Assembly (NCBI RefSeq): GCF_018130165.1
Contig: NZ_JAFCLZ010000022.1
Coordinates: 98,696 to 162,695, forward strand
Reading direction: 5' to 3'
Origin: Bradyrhizobium sp. JYMT SZCCT0180
GTDB lineage: Bacteria; Pseudomonadota; Alphaproteobacteria; Rhizobiales; Xanthobacteraceae
Length of the DNA: 64,000 nt
Shown: positions 1 to 9,197 of the stretch, in pieces
Numbering within the stretch: position 1 is the first letter of the stretch
How the letters are laid out: each line of letters starts with the position of its first letter
Notes under the pieces: generated by a model
Seen by the model: only the letters and a program-made list of their open reading frames with translations
The model's database searches: none
Told to the model about the DNA's origin: nothing
Made by a program: the position numbers and the translations under genes

Positions 1-1
1 G

Positions 2-508
2 GGCATCCCAGGAGCCGAGCTGATAGCTGCGGCACCGCTCGATTTCCTCAAGGAACAGAACCGAGGGTCTTGGATCTCTCATGACAATCCACTGGCCGCT
101 TTTTATCTCCCGCAGCAGAAGCTGATCGTCGAAGTCCGTTACAGGATGCGGAAACCAGAGAAACGCCTGTCGGACTTCGCGGCGCCAATATCGATACGGT
201 TCGGACGAATTGGTGACGTCGCGGGCTTCTTAGGGAACGTCGTTGTCTGGCCAATTTGGGCTATCCAGGGCGGCCTGATCGATGGAGAACTTACAGAACT
301 GGAACGCGTTCTGGCAATTGGAACGAAAGCAAATATCCTTGCCGCCGCCATTCTTCGTCCCTCGCGCAGCGATGAGCACTGCGACTTTGAAAGGAGTAAA
401 GGCGCGCTCTGCCTCTCGCTTGGAACGCAAAGCACAGCGCTGTGGATGGGCCTCAGCGAGTTGACGCATTTGTTTACCTCCACTTTAACGCCCGGGGATC
501 GTAAATGA
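2..508 (+). CDS. C-terminal part of unknown protein, cut by left edge
   Basis: The frame is open from base 2 with no stop until TGA at 506-508, so the first in-frame ATG (146) is probably internal and the gene begins outside the window. The visible 168 residues are mixed alpha/beta with no motif I recognise. The stop overlaps the start of the next gene (ATGA at 505-508), so the two are translationally coupled and probably act together. No function is assigned. Confidence 0.6.
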   Translation, partial: GIPGAELIAAAPLDFLKEQNRGSWISHDNPLAAFYLPQQKLIVEVRYRMRKPEKRLSDFAAPISIRFGRIGDVAGFLGNVVVWPIWAIQGGLIDGELTELERVLAIGTKANILAAAILRPSRSDEHCDFERSKGALCLSLGTQSTALWMGLSELTHLFTSTLTPGDRK

Positions 509-2913
509 GGCGAGTTTCAGGGGCTGACATCAATGGATGGAGAGATATTGCCGCGCGCGATTGGAATGTGGAGGAGCCCGACGTCCGATTAGAGGCAGCT
601 CGAATTGTAGACGGAGGTCTTGGCACCGTTGCTGTCAAGCAAAGCTCGGGCGATTGGATTGGCGGACCGCAGGCGCTCCTTGCTCCCCATGGTCGAGGAT
701 TGGGTTGGGGGGAGCTGGGAACTTCAGAGCGCCGAGTGTCGCTCGCTCCATTGTTGGACGATCTACGATCGGGCAACTCGCGCGCGGTCGATGAGATTTA
801 TGGCGCAACCGTGAACGCCCTCGCACGATTCGCTGACGATGTCATACTTTGCGTGCCAGATGTCCAGGAATTCGACGAGGCAGCCCAGTTTCGGACGCTG
901 TCAATCTTCCGTCGCGATCGAAGACAAATCCGATTGCTCTGGAAGCCGGTTGCAGTGTTCCTTCACGCGCTCGATTGCCATGCAATACCTCCGAATGCCG
1001 ACGGAGCAGTGTTCCGCTTTCTGATTCACTCCGGTGAAGGCATAGAGCTCCAGACGCTTCGGCTTCGCCGCGATTCAGAACATCCAGACCATGTCGCTCC
1101 GGAACGCGATGGTTATGGCCTCAAGATCCTGCGCAATCTAGGCTTGAAGCAGCTTGCTGATCGGGCTCACGCCAGTGTGGTAGAAGCCAACCCCTTGTTA
1201 AACGAAGGCTTTTGCGAGAAGAGTACGCTTGGACTGAGACTGATCTGCGGTAACAGCAAGGCAGGCGATGTCGAGATACTTCGTCTGAATAATGGCAACT
1301 GGATCGACATTGTCGCGCCCGAGATAGCTGAGGGAGAACTCTTCCCAAACACCGATTTCAAAGATCTGGACTTCGGGACATCGGAAACAATTTCCTCTAC
1401 CTTCCTGCTGACACCCTTAGCTCCCGCCTTTGCGTCTGTCCTCTCAAGCCGGCTTCAAGCCTTTTTCCCAAATGTAGCTCTCCTAGATTGGGAAGCAGCA
1501 GCACGCGGTTGTCTGTGCGCTGGGCGGTTGATTGAGAAGGGATTGCCGCACTACTTTGACCGGCTTACCCCGATAAGTCTCGCTGTCATGAAGAGAGACG
1601 AGCCGCAATTTGATGATCTAATCGGAAGCAACGCAACCCTGCCAGCAAACAGGGAGTATGTTTCGCCTCCTTATCGCAATCTGAAATGGATTGCCGGGAA
1701 ACGTGATATCGAATTTTACGTTCTCAAGGGAGACGACGAAGTTCGATTCTGGAGCGTTCATCTAAACGAAGCTCCAAAGACGGATGTTGCCGTAGAGTTG
1801 CGCATCAGACAGACGCCAGGTCAAAGCTGGGCGAAGCTTTCCTTGACTTCCTTGGAATGGGAGCCGCTTCAAAGAGCTCCCATCTTCCTAGACTGGACCG
1901 CGCTCGATCCAATCAACGCATTGCCTAAAGAAATACTCGAGAAGTTGAGAACGCCACCCCCAACGATACCGATCCGCATCGTTGAATCTCCATCGATGGA
2001 GTTCTGGACCGGCAGCGACCGCCTCAAAGGTTTGAATTCTGTACTGGCGCAAATGCATCGCGCTGCGGACTATGATCCGACTGTCCTGGCGCCGCTTCTC
2101 TCACGAACGCAACGAGATCCCACGACGCACGTGCTTGTCCGGCCCGTAGGGACCGATGGTACATTGCCGAACGAATTATCTGAACAGACCAAGGGACACC
2201 TAGTCACGGCCCTCGAGCGATGCACCAAACAGATTTTCGATGTGTCTCGACGCCCTCTTTCTGATAACGGCCCGATCCGTTGCTTGACGTGGACGTTCAC
2301 CCTCTGCCCGGAAGATATACAAGATATGGTCGTCGAGGCCCTGGAAGCGGACCTGAACCGAGGAGGGCACCCGCTCCTGAGACCTCGATCCGCTAGGAAG
2401 GTTTTAATACAAGGCGCAGGTCGCGCGGTGACGGGTGTATCGCGACTTCGCCGCGTCTTGCATTCTCTGGTTTCGCGCCCTGCAAACGCTGACACGATGA
2501 ATGCTCTGTCAATGATTCTCGCACGCAGAGAGGAAGCTCCGCGGGCACTGACTGCGGCCCTGGTCGAGAAAATCGTGGGCCTTGCATCGAACGAGCTTGT
2601 CCATCTCACCGAAAAGCTCTCTTTCCAAACCAGATTCAGAAATGCGCTGTCTGCAACCGCGGCGTTGTTTCGATATCGTGAAGTCGAACCATTTGCGCTT
2701 CTCGCTGGGCGGGACGCCCCAGCGCAGGAGCTGCGCGACAATCTCGAAAAGGCACAAGCCATTCTACTGCACTACAGAAACAGAGTTCCTCGGTTTGACG
2801 AAAAGCTCGATCTTGTCTCAAGCATCAGGGACTTTCTTGATGGCTCTGGGGACCCAGCGATCCTTGTGCGGATTGAAGATTTGGGAGACGATGACGTTAA
2901 CGAAGAGAGCTAG
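505..2913 (+). CDS. 802-aa hypothetical protein, possibly actin/Hsp70-like N-terminus
   Basis: A long intact ORF of 802 aa starting on an ATGA overlap with the upstream partial gene. There is no signal peptide or membrane segment. The first ~170 residues resemble an actin/Hsp70-type ATPase in layout: an early G-rich turn (DGGLGT), then a hydrophobic strand (VILCVPD), then IRLLWKPVAVFL, like the LW-x-PVAA segment of Hsp70-like proteins of conflict systems. That resemblance is by eye only. The remaining ~600 residues show no family I recognise. The neighbourhood (HEPN, SIR2 and helicase genes downstream) makes a defence role conceivable but not shown. Confidence 0.6.
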   Translation: MRRVSGADINGWRDIAARDWNVEEPDVRLEAARIVDGGLGTVAVKQSSGDWIGGPQALLAPHGRGLGWGELGTSERRVSLAPLLDDLRSGNSRAVDEIYGATVNALARFADDVILCVPDVQEFDEAAQFRTLSIFRRDRRQIRLLWKPVAVFLHALDCHAIPPNADGAVFRFLIHSGEGIELQTLRLRRDSEHPDHVAPERDGYGLKILRNLGLKQLADRAHASVVEANPLLNEGFCEKSTLGLRLICGNSKAGDVEILRLNNGNWIDIVAPEIAEGELFPNTDFKDLDFGTSETISSTFLLTPLAPAFASVLSSRLQAFFPNVALLDWEAAARGCLCAGRLIEKGLPHYFDRLTPISLAVMKRDEPQFDDLIGSNATLPANREYVSPPYRNLKWIAGKRDIEFYVLKGDDEVRFWSVHLNEAPKTDVAVELRIRQTPGQSWAKLSLTSLEWEPLQRAPIFLDWTALDPINALPKEILEKLRTPPPTIPIRIVESPSMEFWTGSDRLKGLNSVLAQMHRAADYDPTVLAPLLSRTQRDPTTHVLVRPVGTDGTLPNELSEQTKGHLVTALERCTKQIFDVSRRPLSDNGPIRCLTWTFTLCPEDIQDMVVEALEADLNRGGHPLLRPRSARKVLIQGAGRAVTGVSRLRRVLHSLVSRPANADTMNALSMILARREEAPRALTAALVEKIVGLASNELVHLTEKLSFQTRFRNALSATAALFRYREVEPFALLAGRDAPAQELRDNLEKAQAILLHYRNRVPRFDEKLDLVSSIRDFLDGSGDPAILVRIEDLGDDDVNEES

Positions 2914-3398
2914 TATACCCCGTGTGTCGCGTAGCTTGATCCCGGCGGTACAGGTAGTACAATAGCAGCTCTTGCACTACCGAAGTAATGCGCCGGTGGC
3001 TGCGATCTGGCCCATCCTTCTACGGCTGGAATCCTAGTCGCTAGTGCTTTGAGCATCGGAGATCGTTTTGATTGGGCATACCCAACACCAGGCGGTAATG
3101 ACCACGTTCCTCGTGAGCTTGGTTCCAGCGCTCGGAAATCTCGCTGTTCGCCAGATCAAAACGCAGGTGCAGCGGACGTGCGGACCGATAGATCCACCAT
3201 GGCTGAAGGCCGCTACGGTCGGTAGTTTCGTCGACTGCCCGTTTTGCGATGTTTTCCCAAGGACTAGCCTTTAACGAGCCTTGGGCGCCTTCTCTTCCTG
3301 CATCTTTGGCAATGGCACGTCGGATGGCCAGTGAAGCGTACCGGTCCACCCGGCCTTCGCGCTGCTCCAGCGCAACCGGGCCTGGCGGCGGATCCCAA

Positions 3399-3449
3399 TG
3401 TCAATCGGCGTTCAAATTTGACCCCGGATCGGCGTCCAATTTTGACCCC
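3399..3449. mobile_element. Terminus of an IS21-family element (remnant)
   Basis: Two imperfect 20-bp direct repeats, at 3406-3425 (CGGCGTTCAAATTTGACCCC) and 3430-3449 (CGGCGTCCAATTTTGACCCC), follow a TGTCAAT end. Tandem TGACCCC-ending repeats behind a TG end are typical of rhizobial IS21-group termini, which bind the IstA transposase. No istA or istB is present nearby, so this is a solo end or deletion scar. Confidence 0.5.
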
Positions 3450-3561
3450 TTCGAGCGGCGGGTTTTGACGGTCGCGCTCGTCTCGTCGGAGCTGGCCCGG
3501 GACAGTCAGAAAAAGTCGCCTTCGCTCGCTCAATCCATCCGTCTCACGAACACCAACGTCG

Positions 3562-3590
3562 ATAATGGAACGGCAGGAGCCGTCCATTAT
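3562..3590. terminator. Strong hairpin, terminator-like or IS-associated
   Basis: ATAATGGAACGGC (3562-3574) pairs with GCCGTCCATTAT (3579-3590) across a 4-nt AGGA loop, with one bulged A. No T-run follows on the plus strand, so a classical intrinsic terminator is uncertain. It may instead be part of the decayed insertion sequence. Confidence 0.35.
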
Positions 3591-4251
3591 GCCGCCGGCG
3601 TCACGTGAGCCGCTAAAATCCTTCGCTTGGCAGCGCGGGCATGGTCAGCATGTGGCGCTTGAGTTCGCCCATCTGAAACTGCATGTCCATGAGCTGTTGG
3701 AATTGCGAGTACAGCGCGTCACTTCCGAGGTTGAGCTGCGGTGTTATTGCCGGAGTTGCACGAAACCAATCCATCATCGCGGACCAGTCGATCTCATAGA
3801 GCATGTGAAAGAACCTGCATCCGAGAGAGACCGTATCAAATAACCGACCCCGTAGCAGAGGGCGGCGAGCGCGTAGAGCAGTGGGATGACTGGCATAGCG
3901 TGATCCCCCATCAGTGACCCGGAGAGGGTACGCGATTCGCCTCCGATTCGCTTTGTGGATAGCGGGGACTGCGCCGCCGCGAATCCGCCATGAATCGGTC
4001 GGATATAGAAATTCGCATCAGAGCATAGTCAGACCCACAGCCCAGTGGGCTACGATTGCTCGCACCTCGGATCGAAATACGGGGAGAATAGGGACTAGCG
4101 ATCCCAATAATGACTACCGGCATGCCGCCGGCTTTAGAATGATCTTCCTGGTGCGCACGCTGTGCACCACGCGCAATGGGCCTCGATTGCGCAGGGATGA
4201 TCCCAACACGTAACTCGCCTTGGCGAAGCCTTGGCACGTGGGGATTGTCCT

Positions 4252-4416
4252 ATGAAGACCATTGGCTGGGCTGCAATTATTTACACCGTCCACGATGTTT
4301 ACACCTTCGGTGCGCTCGTCCTTTTGGTCGCGGGCGAGCTTGCCGCTGCCTACGTCTCGGGTCGGCGGGTGAAGCCGGATGTTCGCAGGAAATTAAGTTC
4401 TCGGCGTTTAAGTTGA
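4252..4416 (+). CDS. Small hypothetical membrane protein (54 aa)
   Basis: The ATG at 4252 opens a 54-aa ORF. It has one hydrophobic stretch around residues 5-37 (ending LVLLVAGELAAAYVSG) and an Arg/Lys-rich tail, a layout typical of a one- or two-helix inner-membrane miniprotein. The ribosome binding site is weak and there is no family assignment, so it may be a chance ORF. Confidence 0.25.
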   Translation: MKTIGWAAIIYTVHDVYTFGALVLLVAGELAAAYVSGRRVKPDVRRKLSSRRLS

Positions 4417-4482
4417 ATTTAACCATTTACCCCTATGGTGATGGTGCCGAAATCCGTTTCCCTTGCAGTTTCAGAGGCGTCC

Positions 4483-4668
4483 ATGAGCGAATCAAACAGG
4501 AATGTCCAAAAACCTGACGTCCATAAATTGGACATCCGCGCGGCCTTGGCCACCGGCCTGCACCGGCTGGTAATCCGCACCCGGAAGGTCAGGATGAATT
4601 GGTGGAGCGGCAACGTCGCCGTTGAGGAGAGCGTCACCACCGTGGAGCCGACCGATGCTCGGCACTGA
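4483..4668 (+). CDS. Small hypothetical protein upstream of HTH gene
   Basis: A 61-aa ORF starting at ATG 4483 (MSESNRNVQKPDV). It overlaps the start of the following HTH ORF by 14 nt, which suggests coupling. It has a basic middle (RTRKVRMNWW) and no recognised domain. The pair could be an accessory regulator unit. An in-frame start further up (4435) is possible but lacks support. Confidence 0.3.
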   Translation: MSESNRNVQKPDVHKLDIRAALATGLHRLVIRTRKVRMNWWSGNVAVEESVTTVEPTDARH

Positions 4669-4888
4669 ACTCCCCGAATGGCGTAGCCGTAACCGGTTCA
4701 CCCAGGACACGCTGCGGATGGCGCTCGGCGTAAAATCCCGCCAGACCATCATCACCTGGGAGAAATCGATCGAGCCGCTGCCGCGCCTCGTCGAGCTGGC
4801 GTTGCTGGCGCTGGAGCGGTTTCCCGACGAACGAAAGGTGACGACGCTGGCGACGGTTCACCGGACGCCTATCCCGGCTTCGTTTTAG
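4655..4888 (+). CDS. Small HTH (XRE-like) protein
   Basis: The 77-aa product from ATG 4655 contains FTQDTLRMALGVKSRQTIITWE at about residues 13-34, the recognisable shape of a helix-turn-helix with its TWE end as in XRE/Cro regulators. Sequence outside the HTH is short (LPRLVELALLALERFP follows). It likely binds DNA and may regulate neighbouring genes. The 3' end overlaps the end of the convergent HEPN-like gene by 20 nt. Confidence 0.45.
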   Translation: MLGTELPEWRSRNRFTQDTLRMALGVKSRQTIITWEKSIEPLPRLVELALLALERFPDERKVTTLATVHRTPIPASF

Positions 4889-5402
4889 CTTTCTTGTCGG
4901 CGGCCAGTTTGTCGGTAGCGACTACAATGTGGCTGCCACAATGATAGATGGCGCTTGTCACCATTTGAGTGTCGGTCATGTCTCGGATCGATTGCTTCTG
5001 CCGCTCATTTTGTGTGATCGCCAGGTACGCTTCCCGCGTTTTGTCGCTCTCCTCTTTAATTTTTGCTTCGTTCAGGGAGTGCACGAGCTCGTTTCGGACG
5101 TACGAGGCTTGCAAGAGAAGGTCCCACAACGGCCTGCCGACTGCGGGAGGGTCAATGTCCCTTAGCGCCTTAATCTTCTTAGACGTGAAGAAGTAGTGCA
5201 CAGGATCTTTTCCGTACGCTTCCAGCATCTCGATCAGAGACCCCTCGACAGTGACTTGGGCCTTCACGACGGCTTGCATCATGTCGTCGATGCGAGCAAC
5301 GCGCTCCATCGATTTCTTGTGAGTCTCCTCAAATAGCTTTTCCCGCTCGGTCGGCTCTGGCTCTGGCTCTTGGGCAAGAACCCAATTCTCTTCGTCGGCC
5401 AT
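4869..5402 (-). CDS. HEPN-like protein with RX4H motif
   Basis: The 177-aa protein starts at ATG 5402, chosen because GGAGGG lies just upstream; an in-frame start at 5492 is less likely. It is helical throughout, with an acidic Pro/Glu N-terminus (PEPEPTE). VRNELVH at residues 102-108 is an R-X4-H signature of the kind that forms the RNase active site of HEPN domains, and it sits in a predicted helix after LWDLLLQASY. HEPN proteins are RNA-cleaving toxins or effectors in many defence systems. This family identity is inferred from the motif and helical layout only. No partner nucleotidyltransferase is visible. A SIR2-like gene lies 0.9 kb away. Confidence 0.45.
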   Translation of the reverse strand: MADEENWVLAQEPEPEPTEREKLFEETHKKSMERVARIDDMMQAVVKAQVTVEGSLIEMLEAYGKDPVHYFFTSKKIKALRDIDPPAVGRPLWDLLLQASYVRNELVHSLNEAKIKEESDKTREAYLAITQNERQKQSIRDMTDTQMVTSAIYHCGSHIVVATDKLAADKKAKTKPG

Positions 5403-5687
5403 AGTTTCCCTCCCCGGTTGTGGGCAACCATGACATGATTTGGTGGGCAGTTCTATTTTCCGGTCGGCGGTCCCGCAGCTACGTCCTGTCACGGCATGGG
5501 CACCGACCTGCCGTGACTGCCGACCATGACAAACTGATCATCGGCCTTGCCGATAAAACAGCGGAGCTCATACCTGCGAAGCCGGCTTTCTCTTAATTGA
5601 TGACGGACCCGTTGCTGACGCCTTTTTGCAGAAGTTCAAACGCGCCGAGCATTCAACCCGCGCTCGGACAGCCTTAATCCGCTCCCC

Positions 5688-6277
5688 ATGAATTACCGAA
5701 AAGCCCGCGACTTCGCCGACGTGGTGTTTGGCGACGCCGGCAAGGACACCCTGACCGTGACGAACGGCAAGCGGGCGCTTGCTCGGCGGCTCCTGAAAGC
5801 GAAAAAGCTGGACCACCTGGACGGTGGCAGAAGCGACGATGAGCAAGAGGCGATGGCAGTAATCGACGACTTCCTACTTTCGCCGGTCCTGAAGGATGTG
5901 CTGTGCAAGCCCACCTCGCGGTGGAAGTTGTCGGGAGCTCGATCGTGGCCCGCATCAACCCGGCCGAGCTCGGGGACCACGACGCGAGGATCTTGGGCGC
6001 GCTGCTCATTTCGCAATTTAAGGGGCAGATCATCGTGCCGGACTTCGGCTTTTATGCCCGGGACTTTCATGCGTCGCTCATTCGGGAAGGGCGCCTGATT
6101 GCCGGCGTCTACACGCTTTCGGAACTGGACAAGCGGCTGCGGGAGATGTGCCTGCTCATGGAAACGGAAGCATCGAGGTGCACCTACGAAGATGCCGAAG
6201 CGCTGGCCAGGTACGAGGGGCTGGTGCCGGGTACCGTGGGCTATTCGGCCTTCGTGGACAAATTGATGGCAGCGTAG
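5688..6277 (+). pseudogene. Frameshifted conserved gene (or two overlapping ORFs)
   Basis: An ORF from ATG 5688 reads sensibly to about 5915 (ending near VLKDVLCKP). A second frame, open from GTG 5903, continues with IVARINPAELGDHDARILG and DFGFYARDFHASLIRE to the stop at 6277. The second part begins in mid-domain and fits as the C-terminal portion of an ATPase-like conserved protein, so a single gene with a frameshift near 5910-5940 is the simplest reading. The tail of the first frame (to 6098) looks like out-of-frame noise. If the two ORFs are separate genes, the second would start at GTG 5903. Confidence 0.45.
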
Positions 6278-6299
6278 AGATTCGTGCTACCTTCGCGTG

Positions 6300-7394
6300 A
6301 TGTTTAACCGCAAGACACTTTTCATTGTTGGTGCAGGCGCCGGGGCAGATGTGAACATGCCGGTCGGTCGCGGGCTTGCGCTTGATATCGCGAAGCGGAC
6401 CAAGGTGAGTATCGCCCACTTTGGCGGGCGATTGGAGAAGGGGACCTACGACGAGGATTTGGCGCTGAGTTTTTTCGAGAAGGGGTTGCGCAAAGACCAA
6501 GCCTACTTCGATGCCTTTGAGCTTATTCGGAAGGGCATCCTGCTCTCAAATTCCATTGATGACTTTCTCAACATCCATGAGGGCTCGCCGGAAGTCGTCG
6601 CCGTCGGTAAGTCGGCGATCATCCGCTCTATCCTCAACGCTGAGCGAGAGAGTTATCTGTTCGTCAGCCCGTCAAACGCAAACAACACGCTCGACCTGGA
6701 CAGGATAGTCGGCTCTTGGTTCGTCAAATTCATGCAGGTGCTCGGCCCCGGACGGAAAGCGCCGGATGTCGAGCGGGTGCTGGACGATGTGTCGTTTATC
6801 AATTTCAACTACGACCGCTGCCTTGAGCACTTCTTTATGCACGCCCTGCATTTGCTGTACGGGATACCGAAGCAGCAGGCGACTGCGATAGTCAGGGGTG
6901 CCTCAATCATCCACCCCTACGGGTGGGTCGGTCCGCTCGACAAAGTGCCGTTCGGCGGCAACCAGCACGGCCGGCACGATTACCTCGACCTCTCGACGCG
7001 GATAAAGACCTACACCGAGCAGGTTGAGGAGGAGGCGACAGTCTCCAGTATGGAAAAAGCGATACGGAACACCGAGTGCGTCGTTTTCCTTGGCTTCGCC
7101 TACCACAAACAAAACATGAAGCTGCTATTCCGGAACCACGTCGTGCCGAAGGTGGAGAAGCCGATCTTTGCCACGGCGCTCGGCATGTCCGACGCGGACA
7201 AGGGAGAAGTGGAAAGCAATTTACAGGACCTGTTCCCGGAACCCGGTGATGACGATGATGACGTTGACACCGGCATCTTCGGGAGTGGGCTGCGTTCCCC
7301 GCCGGTACTGAAATTGCACCAGCACATCCACATCGAGAACAAGCTGAACTGCGCACAGCTCTTTGACTACTACGCCAAGTCGCTGGCGGGTTAG
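6300..7394 (+). CDS. SIR2-like domain protein, predicted NADase
   Basis: The 364-aa protein starts at ATG 6300 (GTG 6297 is one codon upstream). It has the landmarks of the SIR2-like family used in antiphage systems: FIVGAGAGADVNMPVG near residues 8-23 (Rossmann NAD-binding loop), FINFNYDRCLEHFF near the middle, IIHPYGWVG, and VVFLGFAYHKQN (late Rossmann strand). Such proteins hydrolyse NAD+ on infection and abort growth, alone or with a partner. There is no Zn-finger of classical deacetylase sirtuins. An acidic DDDDDVD stretch lies near the C-terminus. The gene is convergent with, and overlaps by 4 nt, a gene for a tail-anchored protein. Confidence 0.6.
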   Translation: MFNRKTLFIVGAGAGADVNMPVGRGLALDIAKRTKVSIAHFGGRLEKGTYDEDLALSFFEKGLRKDQAYFDAFELIRKGILLSNSIDDFLNIHEGSPEVVAVGKSAIIRSILNAERESYLFVSPSNANNTLDLDRIVGSWFVKFMQVLGPGRKAPDVERVLDDVSFINFNYDRCLEHFFMHALHLLYGIPKQQATAIVRGASIIHPYGWVGPLDKVPFGGNQHGRHDYLDLSTRIKTYTEQVEEEATVSSMEKAIRNTECVVFLGFAYHKQNMKLLFRNHVVPKVEKPIFATALGMSDADKGEVESNLQDLFPEPGDDDDDVDTGIFGSGLRSPPVLKLHQHIHIENKLNCAQLFDYYAKSLAG

Positions 7395-8176
7395 AGCCCG
7401 AGCAGGGATTTAAAGATCAGCCCGAACAGCGTGATGAGCGCGGCGGTGGTCGCCGCGGCGGCGGCTGCAATCAGGCCGTCCTTCACCTTTGTGCCGTACT
7501 GCACCAGGAGCGGCTTCAGCAACGCCACCAGCGGTTCGAGCCGGACCCGGACAGCCCGCATCAATCGCCGGGCTGCGCTCACCTCGGCTTCGCGCTGTTC
7601 CTTTACTTCAGGCTCCGGGAAATCGTTGGCTTCACGGATCGCCTTCTCCAGCTTTTCCATCGCCGCATCAGCGTCAGCGTAATCCGGGCTGTTGTGGTTG
7701 ACCGTGACGACGCGGTCGGATGCGGGAACGCCAGGCGGATTATCGAAGTGGGTCTCAATGTACCGCAGCAGCTCGCGCCCGGTCGGCGAAAAAAGCTGCT
7801 GGCTGATGTCGGAAATATTGATGTCGAAATTGTTTTCCGAGTAGAGGAAATCGTGAGCGAAGTCGATGGGGTCAATCGCTTCAGTGCTGAAGGCGCGCAG
7901 CAGGGCGACACGCATGGCCAGCTTTTCGGTACGGCCCTTCGGCCAGTTGAGTGTGCCGCTGCCGACGAAACTGCCGACACTCTCTTTTGCCTCCTCGTAC
8001 CATTTCTTCAGATCGACGCGGCTTTCCAAATCCGCAACGATACGCGCGGCATTCGGCGTCTGGTCGATGGTGTCGAAGAAGTTGGCCAGGTGGTCTTTGA
8101 AAAATTGATGACGGGCGCTGGTGACGGCATCGGTCAGCTCGTTGTAAACGGCCCGGAAATTTGAGAAGTCGCTCAT
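7391..8176 (-). CDS. Hypothetical protein with C-terminal membrane anchor
   Basis: A 261-aa protein, mostly helical and charged. Its only hydrophobic segment is at the extreme C-terminus (LIAAAAAATTAALITLFG, then LIFKSLLGL), which would tail-anchor it in the inner membrane with the body in the cytoplasm. No known domain is recognised. The stop overlaps the stop of the SIR2-like gene on the other strand. The pairing may be coincidental or a two-component defence unit. Confidence 0.5.
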   Translation of the reverse strand: MSDFSNFRAVYNELTDAVTSARHQFFKDHLANFFDTIDQTPNAARIVADLESRVDLKKWYEEAKESVGSFVGSGTLNWPKGRTEKLAMRVALLRAFSTEAIDPIDFAHDFLYSENNFDINISDISQQLFSPTGRELLRYIETHFDNPPGVPASDRVVTVNHNSPDYADADAAMEKLEKAIREANDFPEPEVKEQREAEVSAARRLMRAVRVRLEPLVALLKPLLVQYGTKVKDGLIAAAAAATTAALITLFGLIFKSLLGL

Positions 8177-8639
8177 CGCCTATCTCCACACCCCGATTCG
8201 GGCGAGCGGTCGATGCATGGTACACTGACCGCATGAAAAACGACGAGGATAAAAACCCCGCCGCCGTCGCGCTCGGTGACGCATCCCGGGCAGCCCACCG
8301 GAGGAAGAGCAAGGCAGAAATCAGCGCCAGCTTTAAACGACTTGCGCTTGCGGCCAAGAGCGGTCACTTGACAAGGCGGCGCGATTGTCGCGCTCCGCGT
8401 AAAGTGGATAGCTTTCTTGCATCGAGCGTTCGGTGTGAGAGGATCGGAATAGGTGAAGGAAAAGCGGATTGCGGCGGTGCCGAGAGAGCACTGGTTAGAC
8501 TAATTGCCCGTGTGCCCCGAGCTCTACAGATATTTGGAGCCCGTGATATCCATGCTCAGCGGTTGCAGTTTGGCAACGTATACCGGACGCGAAAGGATGC
8601 TATACTTAAAAGGAACCCGATAACCGTGTAGATGGCGTC
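8177..8639. other. Intergenic stretch with a doubtful short ORF
   Basis: From 8233 an ATG opens a basic, Ala-rich frame (MKNDEDKNPAAVALGDASRA) running to 8631. After about residue 45 it looks like non-coding translation and I do not call it. No RNA gene or clear promoter was found. Confidence 0.3.
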
Positions 8640-9011
8640 ATGCGCACCGTCACGATACCAGTACGGTGTCGCCGGATGGATAACGACCGTCTGTCAGCGA
8701 CCTGCTCAAGGATAGCCAAGGCCATCGCTCGCATCCCCGAGTTCATGATGCAGCGGCGCGGGTTTTACGCGAGGGCAATAGATCAAGTGTGGCTATTGGC
8801 TCCGGGTATTGCTGGTATTCGCCTCGAAGATGATTCCATCTCATGGACGGTGAACGGTCCAGATCTGGCCTTGGGTGCAGGTTTGATTCAAGGTGAAGTA
8901 GGTCTGGCACCGGAGCTGGGCCTTACGCCAGGCGATCCGGTTCCGATGGTGCTCAACTTCCTTACAGGGTTGCTCACTCATGGGGGTGTCAGCTTGGCTG
9001 AGTTGCCCTAA
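8640..9011 (+). CDS. Hypothetical protein (123 aa)
   Basis: An ORF of 123 aa. The alternative start at ATG 8676 (MDNDRLSATCSRIAKAIARI) looks more protein-like. The C-terminal half (VNGPDLALGAGLIQGEVGL, GDPVPMVLNFLTGLL) reads as a compact alpha/beta domain. No family is recognised. It is isolated between the SIR2 region and the convergent end of the helicase operon. Confidence 0.3.
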   Translation: MRTVTIPVRCRRMDNDRLSATCSRIAKAIARIPEFMMQRRGFYARAIDQVWLLAPGIAGIRLEDDSISWTVNGPDLALGAGLIQGEVGLAPELGLTPGDPVPMVLNFLTGLLTHGGVSLAELP

Positions 9012-9197
9012 TCTGGGGAGCGATGGGAGGCGGCGGATATGGGCTCTGGGTGGCGCGTCACGACCATGCATACAATCCTTCAATGCTGAGGAGCAGTCGC
9101 CCCATGGCAAAGCACTCTAGACATTGAGGCTTGTCGGATCGAAGGTATCGGATGCTTTGGTAGCCAAACACAAAGCTTCGATTTTCCGGGCGCCGAT

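Larger units (their letters stand above)
2914..4251. other. Scarred intergenic stretch without a credible intact gene
   Basis: About 1.3 kb with only short, composition-driven ORFs on both strands. It holds an IS21-type terminus (3399-3449) and a strong hairpin (3562-3590). The pattern fits decayed mobile-element sequence. I find no protein I would call real here. Confidence 0.5.

Noticed and set aside
2070..2762. Minus-strand ORF (230 aa) inside the 802-aa gene
   Set aside because: Ser/Arg-rich composition typical of an antisense frame; the plus gene is coupled to its neighbour.
8233..8631. Basic plus-strand ORF after the tail-anchored gene
   Set aside because: No ribosome site or recognised family, and the second half looks like non-coding translation.
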